A stretch of 64,000 nucleotides of DNA. Source: Paenibacillus xylanexedens. Its GTDB lineage: Bacteria > Bacillota > Bacilli > Paenibacillales > Paenibacillaceae. The notes beneath the pieces are model-generated. The model had not been told where the DNA came from and made no database searches. It worked only from the letters and a program-made list of their open reading frames with translations. The stretch spans positions 1,674,001 to 1,738,000 of the forward strand of contig NZ_VEIO01000001.1 of NCBI RefSeq assembly GCF_007680605.1, written 5' to 3'. The translations under genes were made by a program, and so were the position numbers. Positions 52,895 through 62,164 of the stretch are shown piece by piece (within the stretch, counting starts at the first letter, position 1; every line of letters starts with the position of its first letter).

Positions 52895-55603
52895 TTGGGA
52901 AAAACGAGAACTAATCTGTACAATAGAGGCAATTATGCTCTGCATTATACCGAAATACCCGTTTTAAATCCGGGGCACGCTTGGAGAGATGGCATGGTAA
53001 GTGGAAATGGAAGAAACGGCTATATCACGTCAGGTTCACCGTATTCCGACAGCTTTATTTTTCAACATATGTGGTTCAATTTCCCTTCCGCTGACCCCAG
53101 AGAGATACCACCAGAACTGACTAGTCAATTGCAGGAAGCCAGACAAAATGTGTTTGAACAGAATGACCAATGGAAAATCAAACACGACAATGGCGAGACC
53201 CGTGTAAGAACATTCTATTACAGTTACCATCCGGGTCATCAGCTTCGCTTGAACATGATAAACAGAGGACAAGTTTCAGATTATAAACGTTGGACGAACT
53301 ATGAAACGGCTGAAACTGGCGTAAAATATCGTGATAACGACGGCCTGTGGGTACGGACTTCGTTTACATCCAGAATAGATGACGTGTCCATCACCAAGCT
53401 GGAGCATTCCGATCTCGGCAAAAAAATAAATATGGTATTGCAGCTTGATGATATTTCACATATGGATGGAGCACATAATGGGATGTCCGAAGTTCGTGCA
53501 CTTCGATACAAAAAACTGGTGGACCCCGAAGCCCGTTATCTTGCTCAAGTGGCCCATTATCCATCTTATGCAGGCAGTGAGTTGTGCCATGGAGGATATG
53601 CCGGAGTCACTCAGGTTATTGTTGTTAATGGTACGAAGGAACGTATTGTGCTGGAAGGCTCAGGCGAGGAGATGAATGTAGGGCAGGAACAAAACCCGGC
53701 AATTCAGATTAAAGATGCGGATGCCGTATTTCTGATCACAACTTCGGGACGAACTCATGAAATGGGCAGTATAGAGAACTTTGCCGACTGTTCAAGCTAC
53801 TTCCTTGTAGATGAGCTGTTACAGCACACCCAGTCGGTCGTGCAGAAGTATAGTCATGCACAATGTGCATTTGATTATGAACAGGCACTTTCATTACATG
53901 CCGCATGGCATTCCCGTGAATTTAATACTGTACGTTTTGCTCTGGGTGGCGATGAGGAACACAAAGATGTGGATAATCTGAAACTCATTGAACTGCAACA
54001 GGCATCCCCAAGCCGAATTAATCATGCTTTTATGGAACAGGTCTATAACCAGGGACGGTATGCTATGATCTGTTGCAGCGGAAGCAGCGCACCTCGCTTA
54101 TACGGGATGTGGACAGGCGAATGGAATCCGGGATGGAGAGGCATTTACACACTTGATGCGAATGTGAACCTGCAGGTCGCAGCCATGAATACGGGGAGTC
54201 TGACACAAGCTCAGCTTGGGTACGTCTCATTTTTCCTCAGAAATGCCCCGGATTTCGAAGCTAATGCCCGTATGGCCTACGGCATGCATGATGCGATTCA
54301 GGTAAGTGTTAACTCGGACGGAGATCGTGCTATGCATGTCGAATATGATAACGACTATCCTTTTGAATACTGGAATGCCGGTGCGAGCTGGTGTTTACTT
54401 CCTATTTTTGAATACTGGCAATGTTTCGGCAATCGCGATATTCCCATTGTGGAGGAGATGAACATCGATCGTCTGCAATCGCTTTTATCTGTTCATGACA
54501 ACGGCTTATCCGATGAGGCATTCTTAAGTTTGAAGGAACGCGGTACGCTCAATCTGCTTCAAGATATTTTGCTACCGCTGCTCACCAAGCAAGCTAACTT
54601 CTGGGAACAAATCTGTACACCTGAGTATTTCACAGATGTTACGGGACAATCGCGTTATGAGCCAGGCAAACAATCATTGCTTGCTGGTGAGCGTTATATG
54701 ATTATTCCTACGTATTCTCCTGAAAATCATCCAATCGGTTATAACAGTACCATCACCGCAAACGCTACGATGGACATTTCTGCTGCACGAGATGGATTAA
54801 ATATGGTTATTCAAGCGGAGATGGCTTTAAAGCGCCGGGGATATGAGAAAGCGGTAGACAAGTGGAACAAATTGATGGAACAATTACCAGCATACCGTTA
54901 CGATAAAGATGGTGCACTCTGTGAGTGGGCCATGGCCGAGTATATTGAAAACAACAATCACCGGCATCTGAGCCATTTATATGCTGCCTGGCCTGCGTAT
55001 GAAACCCACAGTGATGCTGACCTTGCATCGGCTTCTGCTGTAGCTCTGGCAAACAGAGACCAGTTTAACACAACGGATGCAACAGCAGGACATGGCTGGA
55101 TGCATAAGGCACTCGTACATGCACGCTTAAAAAATGCAGATGGTGTCCTTCATTCACTCCTGCCGATGATGACCGCAGAAGGTTATTATGATTCTTTGAT
55201 GACCGATCATGATACCAACCGTAGAAATCATTGTTATTGTACGGACACCGCTTTTGGTGTAGTTGCTGCGGTACAGGAAGCACTGCTCTATTCCAACACG
55301 GGAGAGATTGAAGTCTTGCCTGCACTTTCTTCAGACTGGGTGTCCGGTAACGTCGACGGACTAATGGCAAGAACACAAGTGAAAGTAAGCCGTTTGTCAT
55401 GGGATCAAGCAACCGGGACAATAAGCGTAGTTTTGTCTTCACTTATTCAGGATAACGCCATTCGACTGAGTTCGGGATTGCCATGGACAACCGCGCTGGT
55501 TGATGGAGTGGGGGCACAAGTACACATGAATGGCAGACAGCAATATGTGAACTTAACACTGCAAGAAAACCAGGAGACTTCGATTGTTTTCCGTAGGACT
55601 TGA
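52895..55603 (+). CDS. GH95-like glycoside hydrolase (alpha-L-fucosidase family)
   Basis: This 902-residue cytoplasmic enzyme has an N-terminal GNGRNGYI motif (about residues 36-43), then an (alpha/alpha)6 barrel with SAPRLYGMWTGEWNPGWRGI, YTLDANVNLQVAAMNTGSL (the paired Asn of GH95), NNHRHLSHLYAAWPAYE and TAGHGWMHKALVHARL, followed by a beta-sandwich tail. GH95 enzymes cleave alpha-L-fucose or alpha-L-galactose from glycans. There is no signal peptide, so substrate must be imported. The start is a TTG with GGGGGAG 6-7 bases upstream; no ATG is near. It is divergent from its AraC regulator. Confidence 0.8.
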   Translation: MGKTRTNLYNRGNYALHYTEIPVLNPGHAWRDGMVSGNGRNGYITSGSPYSDSFIFQHMWFNFPSADPREIPPELTSQLQEARQNVFEQNDQWKIKHDNGETRVRTFYYSYHPGHQLRLNMINRGQVSDYKRWTNYETAETGVKYRDNDGLWVRTSFTSRIDDVSITKLEHSDLGKKINMVLQLDDISHMDGAHNGMSEVRALRYKKLVDPEARYLAQVAHYPSYAGSELCHGGYAGVTQVIVVNGTKERIVLEGSGEEMNVGQEQNPAIQIKDADAVFLITTSGRTHEMGSIENFADCSSYFLVDELLQHTQSVVQKYSHAQCAFDYEQALSLHAAWHSREFNTVRFALGGDEEHKDVDNLKLIELQQASPSRINHAFMEQVYNQGRYAMICCSGSSAPRLYGMWTGEWNPGWRGIYTLDANVNLQVAAMNTGSLTQAQLGYVSFFLRNAPDFEANARMAYGMHDAIQVSVNSDGDRAMHVEYDNDYPFEYWNAGASWCLLPIFEYWQCFGNRDIPIVEEMNIDRLQSLLSVHDNGLSDEAFLSLKERGTLNLLQDILLPLLTKQANFWEQICTPEYFTDVTGQSRYEPGKQSLLAGERYMIIPTYSPENHPIGYNSTITANATMDISAARDGLNMVIQAEMALKRRGYEKAVDKWNKLMEQLPAYRYDKDGALCEWAMAEYIENNNHRHLSHLYAAWPAYETHSDADLASASAVALANRDQFNTTDATAGHGWMHKALVHARLKNADGVLHSLLPMMTAEGYYDSLMTDHDTNRRNHCYCTDTAFGVVAAVQEALLYSNTGEIEVLPALSSDWVSGNVDGLMARTQVKVSRLSWDQATGTISVVLSSLIQDNAIRLSSGLPWTTALVDGVGAQVHMNGRQQYVNLTLQENQETSIVFRRT

Positions 55604-55662
55604 ATAGGGCTTAAATCTCAAAGAAGTGGAAAACGGCAATATTGTAACAGTAGCAAATACCT

Positions 55663-55690
55663 TTTACAAATATTATCAGTAGGTTATAAT
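55663..55690 (+). promoter_or_regulatory. Promoter of the 53-codon gene
   Basis: TTTACA (55663-55668), a 16-base spacer and TATAAT (55685-55690). It would give a leader of about 115 bases before the small gene at 55812. Confidence 0.6.
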
Positions 55691-55811
55691 ACAATCACTA
55701 GATGAAATTACCCAACAATAAAGTGAAATATTGTTATTCTTCAGTGAAGTTTGCTTCATAACTCATTTGCTTTAACAGAACAAATTTCATAAAAATATGG
55801 GAGGTATCGTT

Positions 55812-55973
55812 ATGGTCAAGAAGAAAATTTCCACAGCCCTGAGTGCAACTTTAATCGTTTCTATGTTAGCGACTGGTGTAATCGTTGCGATCCAAGGTAA
55901 AACGGCATTAGAGGCAGCAAAATCAGCAGGGGATAAGAAGGTTGAAGTCATCAAAGGTATTGAAAACAACTGA
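55812..55973 (+). CDS. 53-residue peptide with an N-terminal hydrophobic signal or anchor
   Basis: The frame starts MVKKKISTALSATLIVSMLA with a basic N-terminus, a hydrophobic core to about residue 26, and a charged tail GDKKVEVIKGIENN. GGGAGG lies 7 bases before the ATG, a promoter lies upstream and a terminator downstream, so the unit is complete. The architecture resembles exported Phr-type prepeptides or small membrane peptides, but no Rap-like receptor gene is here. I do not recognise the family. Confidence 0.7.
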   Translation: MVKKKISTALSATLIVSMLATGVIVAIQGKTALEAAKSAGDKKVEVIKGIENN

Positions 55974-56038
55974 CACGACAGTCACTAGAATCAAAAGTTT
56001 GCAACATGATAGAATTTCAATAACATAATTAATGGATT

Positions 56039-56075
56039 AACCTCAGAATAGTTATATCATCTGAGGTTTTTTTCA
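56039..56075 (+). terminator. Terminator after the 53-codon gene
   Basis: AACCTCAGA pairs with TCTGAGGTT (9 bp, 12-base loop), followed by TTTTTTTC. Confidence 0.85.
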
Positions 56076-56166
56076 TTAGTACAAATAATCCCCTTGAACA
56101 TCATTGTTCGAAAGATGATTTGAGTAAATGGAGGGAGAAGCAGGATTTCTATTGGTGGAGGGCGAT

Positions 56167-57054
56167 ATGGACTACAATTCAGGAGAAAAAGCATGGTTTG
56201 ACACGAAACGCCTTCGCAACTCTACTGTAGCGGCGGGTCGTCGTCATACCGTTGGTCTTAAAGCAGACGGTACAGTAACAGCTGTGGGTGATAATAAATA
56301 CGGACAATGTAAAGTCAGCAATTGGAGCAATATCGTCGCAGTTGATGCTGCAAATGTTCATATGGCTGCAAACACGGGGAATGCCCACACCGTTGGCCTT
56401 AAAATGGATGGTACGGTAATAGCTACAGGTTGGAATAAACATGAGCAATGCAATGTAAGCGAATGGCGCGATATTGTTTCTGTTTCAGCAGGTTGGTGCC
56501 GTACTGTCGGGGTTAAGTCAGATGGAACGGTGGTTGCGGTGGGGCGAAATAACGAAGGGGAGTGTGATGTTAACAGCTGGCGCGACATTATAGCGGTCAC
56601 GACAGGGGACTGGCATACAGTCGGTCTCAGACTAGACGGTACAGTAACAGCCGCAGGCAACAATAAGTATGGACAATGTAATGTTAACGACTGGAGCAAC
56701 ATATTAGCCGTCTCCGCCGGGTATCTTCATACGGTTGGGCTTCAATCGGATGGTACGGTTGTGGCTGCAGGTAGGAATAAGGAAGGTGAATGCGACGTAA
56801 AAGGATGGCGGGATGTTGTGGCCATTGCAGCGGGAAGTTATCATACGGTTGCTCTAAAATCGGACGGTACGGTCATTGCTGCGGGTTCAAATAAACATCA
56901 GCAATGCGCTGTAAGTGAATGGCATGAGATTAGAGCAATTTCAGCAGGATGCGCCCATACCATTGGAATGAAATCGGATGGTACGATGGTTGCGGTGGGC
57001 GATAATGATTATAGACAAAGTGATGTAAGTGAATGGAGTAACATCCAACATTAA
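56167..57054 (+). CDS. RCC1-repeat beta-propeller protein
   Basis: This 295-residue protein is almost wholly made of seven RCC1-like repeats of 38-46 residues, each with HTVGLKxDGTVxAxGxNKxxQC-type blades and a trailing WxxI. A seven-bladed propeller is expected. There is no signal peptide. An ATG at 56128 is in frame but has no ribosome site; GGAGG at 56151-56161 fits ATG 56167. Bacterial RCC1 proteins are usually of unknown function; protein-protein binding is the likely role. Confidence 0.82.
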   Translation: MDYNSGEKAWFDTKRLRNSTVAAGRRHTVGLKADGTVTAVGDNKYGQCKVSNWSNIVAVDAANVHMAANTGNAHTVGLKMDGTVIATGWNKHEQCNVSEWRDIVSVSAGWCRTVGVKSDGTVVAVGRNNEGECDVNSWRDIIAVTTGDWHTVGLRLDGTVTAAGNNKYGQCNVNDWSNILAVSAGYLHTVGLQSDGTVVAAGRNKEGECDVKGWRDVVAIAAGSYHTVALKSDGTVIAAGSNKHQQCAVSEWHEIRAISAGCAHTIGMKSDGTMVAVGDNDYRQSDVSEWSNIQH

Positions 57055-57072
57055 CAATAAAATAAAATGATA

Positions 57073-57099
57073 TAAAAGAAAACCCACGCAAAGGTGGGT
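57073..57099 (-). terminator. Terminator after the BCCT gene
   Basis: On the minus strand ACCCAC pairs with GTGGGT around a 6-base loop, followed by TTTTCTTTTAT. It begins 88 bases beyond the BCCT stop. Confidence 0.7.
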
Positions 57100-57186
57100 G
57101 TCCTCACTGTCTTTCTATAAAGGTTGTATACGTTAAAACCCGAGACATACATGACCTGCTTGAAATTTGAGATTTAGATTTGCAGG

Positions 57187-58728
57187 TTAGATTTGCAGGT
57201 TATCTTGCTCTTCAAGCATTCGTTTCAGCATTTGGCGTTGCCGTTTTTCCTTCTGACGACGCTCGCGATCCTCCGCTTGCAAAGCTTTGAGAAGAGAGAC
57301 GCACATCCCGATCAGAACAACAGCGAATGGCAATGCGGCCACTATAGAGGCCGTCTGTAGGCCATTCAATCCTCCACTGATCAACAGTACGACCGCGATA
57401 GCGGACTGAAGAATTCCCCAAGTTAGCTTCACTCGATTACTCGGGTTCAGCGTACCGTCTGAAGTCAGCATGCCGAGTACAAAGGTAGCCGAATCAGCCG
57501 ATGTAACAAAGAAGATCATAATCAAGATTGTAGCGATAAATGCTACGATCGTGCCTAAAGGCAGCTGTTCCAGCATAAGGAATAAAGCAGTTGTTGTATC
57601 TTCCTTGACAGCCTCTGCCAGACGCACGCCATCAAACAATTCCAGGTGAAGTCCAGTTCCGCCGAAGACGGAGAACCAGATAAATCCGAAAAGGCTTGGA
57701 ATAAGCAAGACGTAAATTACAAATTCCTTAATGGTTCTACCTCTTGATACCCTCGCAATGAACGTACCAACAAAGGGAGCCCATGCAATCCACCATGCCC
57801 AGTAAAATAACGTCCAGGCTCCGATCCAGGTTTCTCTTGAAAACGGCGTCAGTCTCAAACTCATGTTAATAATATTCTGTAAATAACTGCCCATGGTTGT
57901 CGTGAATGTATCGAAGATAAACGTTGTTGGGCCAGTCACCAATACAAAAAGCATTAATAACACAGCGATCACAAGGTTGGTGTTGCTTAAAATCTTAATC
58001 CCTTTATCCAGACCGGAAGTCGCCGAGATTAAAAAAAGTACAGTTACAACGGTGATAATAACAACCTGAACTATTGTCGTATTAGGAATTCCAAATAAAT
58101 GACTCAGCCCCCCGCCAATCTGAAGCGCGCCCAATCCAAGCGAGGTCGCCACACCAAAGATAGTGGAGATGACCGCCAGTATATCAATGGCCTTACCAAG
58201 CCAGCCAGCAGCAAGTCGCTCACCGATCAGAGGAATAAAGGTGGAGCTGATCAAACCTTTGTAGCCTTTCCGGAACTGGAAGTAAGCAAGTGCTAAACCA
58301 ATGACGGTGTAGATCGCCCAAGGATGCAGCCCCCAGTGAAAAAAGGAATACCGCATTGAAAGTCTGGCTGCCTGCGTAGTCCCGGATGCTGCTCCTTCTG
58401 GTGCAGATAAATAGTGGGAGAGCGGTTCAGCAACACCCCAGAAAACGAGTCCAATGCCCATACCCGCGCTAAACAGCATGGACAGCCAGGAAATCGTAGA
58501 ATATTCCGGTTCATCATCGTCATCCCCAAGCCTAATACCGCCAAATCGGCTGAAAGCCAAATAAAAAGCGAAGATCAGAAAAAACAGTGTCGCCAGCAAA
58601 TAGAACCAGCCAAAATTTTGAATCGAGAAGTTGTAAGCTACATTAGCTACATCCGCCAGCTGATTCGGTGCCACCGCTCCCCATATTGCAAATAGTGCAA
58701 CGATGATAATTGTGATTGTAAATACCAT
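57187..58728 (-). CDS. BCCT-family glycine betaine/choline transporter
   Basis: This 513-residue protein has 12 membrane segments and the BCCT signatures AGMGIGLVFWGVAEPLSHY, FHWGLHPWAIYTVIGLALAY and FYWAWWIAWAPFVGTFIARV with SRGRTI. The charged C-terminal tail (ERRQKEKRQRQMLKRMLEEQ) resembles the osmosensing tails of BetP/OpuD. It likely takes up betaine-type osmolytes with Na+. GGAGG precedes the ATG. A 13-base direct repeat (GATTTGCAGGTTA) spans the stop codon. Confidence 0.9.
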   Translation of the reverse strand: MVFTITIIIVALFAIWGAVAPNQLADVANVAYNFSIQNFGWFYLLATLFFLIFAFYLAFSRFGGIRLGDDDDEPEYSTISWLSMLFSAGMGIGLVFWGVAEPLSHYLSAPEGAASGTTQAARLSMRYSFFHWGLHPWAIYTVIGLALAYFQFRKGYKGLISSTFIPLIGERLAAGWLGKAIDILAVISTIFGVATSLGLGALQIGGGLSHLFGIPNTTIVQVVIITVVTVLFLISATSGLDKGIKILSNTNLVIAVLLMLFVLVTGPTTFIFDTFTTTMGSYLQNIINMSLRLTPFSRETWIGAWTLFYWAWWIAWAPFVGTFIARVSRGRTIKEFVIYVLLIPSLFGFIWFSVFGGTGLHLELFDGVRLAEAVKEDTTTALFLMLEQLPLGTIVAFIATILIMIFFVTSADSATFVLGMLTSDGTLNPSNRVKLTWGILQSAIAVVLLISGGLNGLQTASIVAALPFAVVLIGMCVSLLKALQAEDRERRQKEKRQRQMLKRMLEEQDNLQI

Positions 58729-58931
58729 GATGAGACCTCCGTTATGTATGCTTTTACCAAACTGTTCCTTAGTATGTGCTAGTCCTGCTTGTAATCATGC
58801 GAAAAGCCAGCTGTTGATAAAATAAAACAAACCAACGTATATTGAAACATCCTCACCTAAATATATACTAGCGAAACAAAATTGAATGTTGGTAGTCTTT
58901 ATATAAGACCTATAGTAACAGGAGTGGTCAT

Positions 58932-59471
58932 TTGAAAATAAAACAAGTGCATGAATATAATATTGACGAGAAATTAGAAGCCGATATACAAAATGTATTG
59001 AATCGTTGTTTTCCTGAAATTTACCCGACAAATCGAATCTATTTCAAGCAATTGCCCCATCTTAGATTTCTTGCGTTTAATCAAGAGAATCAACTTGTGG
59101 GACACGTTGGTCTAGACTATAGAGTAATGAATTTAAATGGAGAAATTATAAAAGTGCTAGGTCTAATTGATTTATGTGTTTCGATAAATAACCGCTCCAA
59201 AGGAATAGGTTCCTTATTGTTATCAGAAGTAGATCGATTATCCAAAAAGGGGATCGTAGACTTTATACTATGGTTTGCAGATAATACGAATTTGTATACA
59301 AAAAACGGGTATCAAACGGTGGAAAACAACTGTACTTGGTTGAAAATAAATCATGGATCACAGAATACCATAGATATAGGGAGCGAATCCATTAATGGAT
59401 TAATGATTAAGAAGGTTGGAAACAAAGAGTGGGTACAGGGGAATTTAGATTTGTTAGGGTATTTATATTAA
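58932..59471 (+). CDS. GNAT N-acetyltransferase
   Basis: This 179-residue protein has LGLIDLCVSINNRSKGIGSL (about residues 76-95) as the acetyl-CoA core and LWFADNTNLYTKNGY as the C-terminal GNAT segment. The start is a TTG with AGGAGTGG upstream. It is AT-richer than its neighbours. Function unknown; the early NRCFPEIYPTNRIYFKQLPH stretch resembles small-molecule acyltransferases. Confidence 0.8.
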   Translation: MKIKQVHEYNIDEKLEADIQNVLNRCFPEIYPTNRIYFKQLPHLRFLAFNQENQLVGHVGLDYRVMNLNGEIIKVLGLIDLCVSINNRSKGIGSLLLSEVDRLSKKGIVDFILWFADNTNLYTKNGYQTVENNCTWLKINHGSQNTIDIGSESINGLMIKKVGNKEWVQGNLDLLGYLY

Positions 59472-59563
59472 GTTAAAAATCCCAATTTATTACAAACAAG
59501 CTGTGGTAAAAGAACATATTCCTTCTGAAGTCGCTATATTATAGGTTTTTTATTTTTATTGGT

Positions 59564-59599
59564 ACAAGTCCGTGACCTGAGCTACGGGCACGAACTTGT
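59564..59599. repeat. Imperfect inverted repeat
   Basis: ACAAGTCCGTG (59564-59574) and CACGAACTTGT (59589-59599) pair at 10 of 11 positions. A T-rich stretch precedes rather than follows it on the plus strand, and no T-run follows on the minus strand, so it is not a clear terminator. Confidence 0.4.
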
Positions 59600-59678
59600 T
59601 ATCGGATTTCACAGAAACATAGTGTACTCAGAAGTTTGTAACAATTAAATCGGACCTGACCATTAGAGTTAAGCCTTC

Positions 59679-59975
59679 TCAGGGCAGCAAATTCATAGCC
59701 GTTTGAATGTTTTTCAGATCGAGCTGAATTTGTTCAGGCATATTGTAAGGGTGGTATAAGCCTTGCTTCACCATATAATTAGATATTTTTTCATGAGAGT
59801 CTATGGCTTCGTCAAGGTGTTTCATCAAAATTTGCTTGATTTCGGGGGTGGCGCATTCGGTCACAGCCATGGCGTAATTTCTGACTCCGCTCTTCGCGTT
59901 TATCAATAAATCCATTGCAATCACATCATCAGTCAGCGTATGGAGACCTGACATGTGTTCTAGTATTGGGTTCAT
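59679..59975 (-). CDS. yraD: CotF-type spore coat-like protein
   Basis: This 98-residue helical protein has the CotF domain: MDLLINAKSGVRNYAMAVTE, CATPEIKQILMKHLDEAIDS and MVKQGLYHPYNMPEQIQLDL. B. subtilis YraD has similar length and the same place, last in the adhB cluster. AGGAG precedes the ATG. Such proteins are made in the developing spore; their exact role is unknown. Confidence 0.83.
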   Translation of the reverse strand: MNPILEHMSGLHTLTDDVIAMDLLINAKSGVRNYAMAVTECATPEIKQILMKHLDEAIDSHEKISNYMVKQGLYHPYNMPEQIQLDLKNIQTAMNLLP

Positions 59976-59986
59976 TTTTTTATCTC

Positions 59987-60187
59987 CTATACAGTCGCTT
60001 TAGACAGCACTTCACCGAGTTCCTGAAGCTGCTGTTGGGATAATGTCATATCTTGCTGCAAAATTTGCATCAGCTCCGGGTCGGTGACCAAAGCTTGCAT
60101 GGTCTTGGATTTAGTCACGCAAACCGTCTTGAATGCAGCTATTTCATGTACCTCGAGCATTTCATGTAAGGCATATTTGGAATTCAT
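59987..60187 (-). CDS. yraE: Short CotF-associated spore protein
   Basis: This 66-residue protein (ALHEMLEVHEIAAFKTVCVT, then SKTMQALVTDPELMQILQQD) is a short helical relative of the N-terminal CotF partner proteins, about the length of B. subtilis YraE. It lies directly after adhB and 11 bases before yraD. GGGAGG precedes the ATG. Confidence 0.78.
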   Translation of the reverse strand: MNSKYALHEMLEVHEIAAFKTVCVTKSKTMQALVTDPELMQILQQDMTLSQQQLQELGEVLSKATV

Positions 60188-60217
60188 TCCGATTGTCCTC
60201 CCGTGGTCTGTCCATAT

Positions 60218-61354
60218 TCAAGGCTTTAAAATGACTTTAATGCAATTGTCCGTTTTTGTATCGAACACTTCATACCCCCGCTTGGCATCGCTAAGTGGAA
60301 TGACGTGCGTAACAATGTCGCCCGGGTCTACTTTGCCAGACGTAACCAACTCATACATATACGGCATGTAGTGAATAACGGGAGCTTGTCCGGAACGGAT
60401 ATTCACGTTACGCTGCATGATGTCACCTAACGGGAAACCGTTATATCGGCCACCGTATACCCCTGTGACTTGGATGGTTCCGCCTTTACGGACCGCTTGA
60501 GATGCAATGATAAACGCACTCATGGTTCCGCCTTGCAGTTTCAAACCGCTGGCTAGAAATTCAAGATCGCTCATCTTGCCGTCCATGCCCACCGCATCGA
60601 TCACGACATCGGCGCCGCCTTTGGTCATTTCCTTAAGAGTGTTGCCAATGTTATTATCTTGTTCAAAGTTTACGGTTTCGACATGATTCGTTCGCTTCGC
60701 GTGTTGTAAGCGGTAATCGACATAGTCAACGGCTATGACCCGCTTGGCTCCTTTAAGCCAGCAGAATTTCTGGGCCAGGAGTCCTACTGGGCCGCACCCA
60801 AGAACGATGACCGTATCTCCATTTTTCACGCCAGCATTATCTACGCTCCAGAATGCCGTAGTCATGGCATCAGCGATCAAGCTTAGCTTTTCGTCCGGTT
60901 GTTCGCAGTTTTCGGGAATTTTGAAGTGAGTGAAATTGGCAAACGGAACCCGTAAATACTCGGCTTGCCCGCCAGGATATCCGCCGGTCGTTCCAGAGTA
61001 ACCGAAATATGCACCCATATCCCCATGCTCGTTGGAAGTGTCACATTGACTTTCCAGCTGATTTTTACAGAAAAAGCATTCTCCGCATGCAATGTTGAAC
61101 GGAATGATTACACGGTCGCCTTTTTTTACCTTTGTCACGCCAGGACCTACTTCTTCTACGATCCCCATCGGCTCATGACCGATGACATAGTTCTCCTGAA
61201 GGTTAGGGATCATCCCGTGAATCAGATGAAGGTCAGAGCCGCAAATGGCGGTACTGGTGATCTTTACGATCATATCGTCCGGTTTCACAATCTTTGCATC
61301 CGGAACCTCTTTGACCACGACATTTTTAACCCCTTGATATGTTACCGCCTTCAT
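60218..61354 (-). CDS. adhB: Zinc-dependent alcohol dehydrogenase
   Basis: This 378-residue medium-chain dehydrogenase has a catalytic zinc site in [14 protein letters not shown] and [12 protein letters not shown], structural zinc cysteines in [16 protein letters not shown] (C-x2-C-x2-C-x7-C) and NAD site [14 protein letters not shown]. It resembles the glutathione-independent formaldehyde dehydrogenase-like group. Its length, like its position between two pairs of coat-like genes, matches B. subtilis AdhB. Its ATG overlaps the yraF stop as ATGA. Confidence 0.88.
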   Translation of the reverse strand: MKAVTYQGVKNVVVKEVPDAKIVKPDDMIVKITSTAICGSDLHLIHGMIPNLQENYVIGHEPMGIVEEVGPGVTKVKKGDRVIIPFNIACGECFFCKNQLESQCDTSNEHGDMGAYFGYSGTTGGYPGGQAEYLRVPFANFTHFKIPENCEQPDEKLSLIADAMTTAFWSVDNAGVKNGDTVIVLGCGPVGLLAQKFCWLKGAKRVIAVDYVDYRLQHAKRTNHVETVNFEQDNNIGNTLKEMTKGGADVVIDAVGMDGKMSDLEFLASGLKLQGGTMSAFIIASQAVRKGGTIQVTGVYGGRYNGFPLGDIMQRNVNIRSGQAPVIHYMPYMYELVTSGKVDPGDIVTHVIPLSDAKRGYEVFDTKTDNCIKVILKP

Positions 61355-61737
61355 GCTTGGTGTCCTCCAATATGTTCATCTGGGGTCCGATCAAACATCC
61401 CTTTACGTGACGTATCACCCGGGAACAGATTCATCTGCCCGATCATCACCGTATTGTTAGCTGAAAGCTGGTCAAGTTGATATTGCTCGTTCAGCTCGTA
61501 AGGATGGAACCATTTTTTGCGAATCATGAGCTCCGTAATTTCCTGGTGCATTGCAATCCCCTGTTTCAGGTGATCACGCAACAGGGCTCTTACATCTGGC
61601 GAAGCCGTTTCTGTCAGGGCGATAGACAAATTACGCACACCCTCCTTGGCACGAACAAGGAAATCCATGGCAAAGGTCATATCGGCCATTTCCGGCATAT
61701 TTAAAGCATTAATTGGGTCTAAATAATCGGTATTCAT
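61351..61737 (-). CDS. yraF: CotF-type spore coat-like protein
   Basis: This 128-residue protein has the CotF pattern: [40 protein letters not shown] and [20 protein letters not shown]. It is a paralogue of the 98-residue protein at the end of the operon, with a longer C-terminal tail. It is translationally coupled to adhB and sits 11 bases after yraG. Confidence 0.83.
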   Translation of the reverse strand: MNTDYLDPINALNMPEMADMTFAMDFLVRAKEGVRNLSIALTETASPDVRALLRDHLKQGIAMHQEITELMIRKKWFHPYELNEQYQLDQLSANNTVMIGQMNLFPGDTSRKGMFDRTPDEHIGGHQA

Positions 61738-61748
61738 TTGAGCTCCCC

Positions 61749-61991
61749 TTAATGTGTTATAGGTGTAGGGCTATTCGGAACAGGCGCTTGGAAAGGAGCT
61801 TTCGCGTAAATGGCTTGTAACTCGGCGATCTGTTGCAAGGATTGCGTTACGTCTTTTTCCATTAAAGCTTTTAGCTCTTGGTCAAAGACCAGGCCTTGCA
61901 TCAGTTTTGATTTAGCGAGACACAGCGTTTTAAAATTCAATGCTTCATGCAATTCCATCGATTCGTGCGGCGCTAACGTTGGATTATTCAT
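61749..61991 (-). CDS. yraG: Short CotF-associated spore protein
   Basis: This 80-residue protein ([40 protein letters not shown]) is a paralogue of the 66-residue yraE product. The frame is open to 62036, but AAAGGAGGTGATC, a full anti-16S match, supports ATG 61991 with a longish spacer; the resulting length equals that of B. subtilis YraG as I recall it. It is first in the operon. I could not find a clear sigma-G or sigma-K promoter. Confidence 0.78.
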   Translation of the reverse strand: MNNPTLAPHESMELHEALNFKTLCLAKSKLMQGLVFDQELKALMEKDVTQSLQQIAELQAIYAKAPFQAPVPNSPTPITH

Positions 61992-62164
61992 CGAGGAATG
62001 ATCACCTCCTTTTCTCATCAATGTTAGACTTTCCATCAGATCAGATCCTATACTTAAATGGATTTAAGTGGATTAAAAACCTCATATTCCTATTTATTTG
62101 CTAGAATATAAACTAATTTTTAACCCGATACTTATTGTTGTTTACAAAGGGAGGAGGTCTCACT

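Noticed and set aside
55787..55969. 60-codon minus-strand frame opposite the 53-residue peptide
   Set aside because: The plus-strand peptide has promoter, ribosome site and terminator in the right order; the minus frame has none.
56167..57054. RCC1 protein as a guanine-nucleotide exchange factor
   Set aside because: The repeats are degenerate relative to eukaryotic RCC1 and bacteria lack the Ran substrate; only the propeller fold can be claimed.
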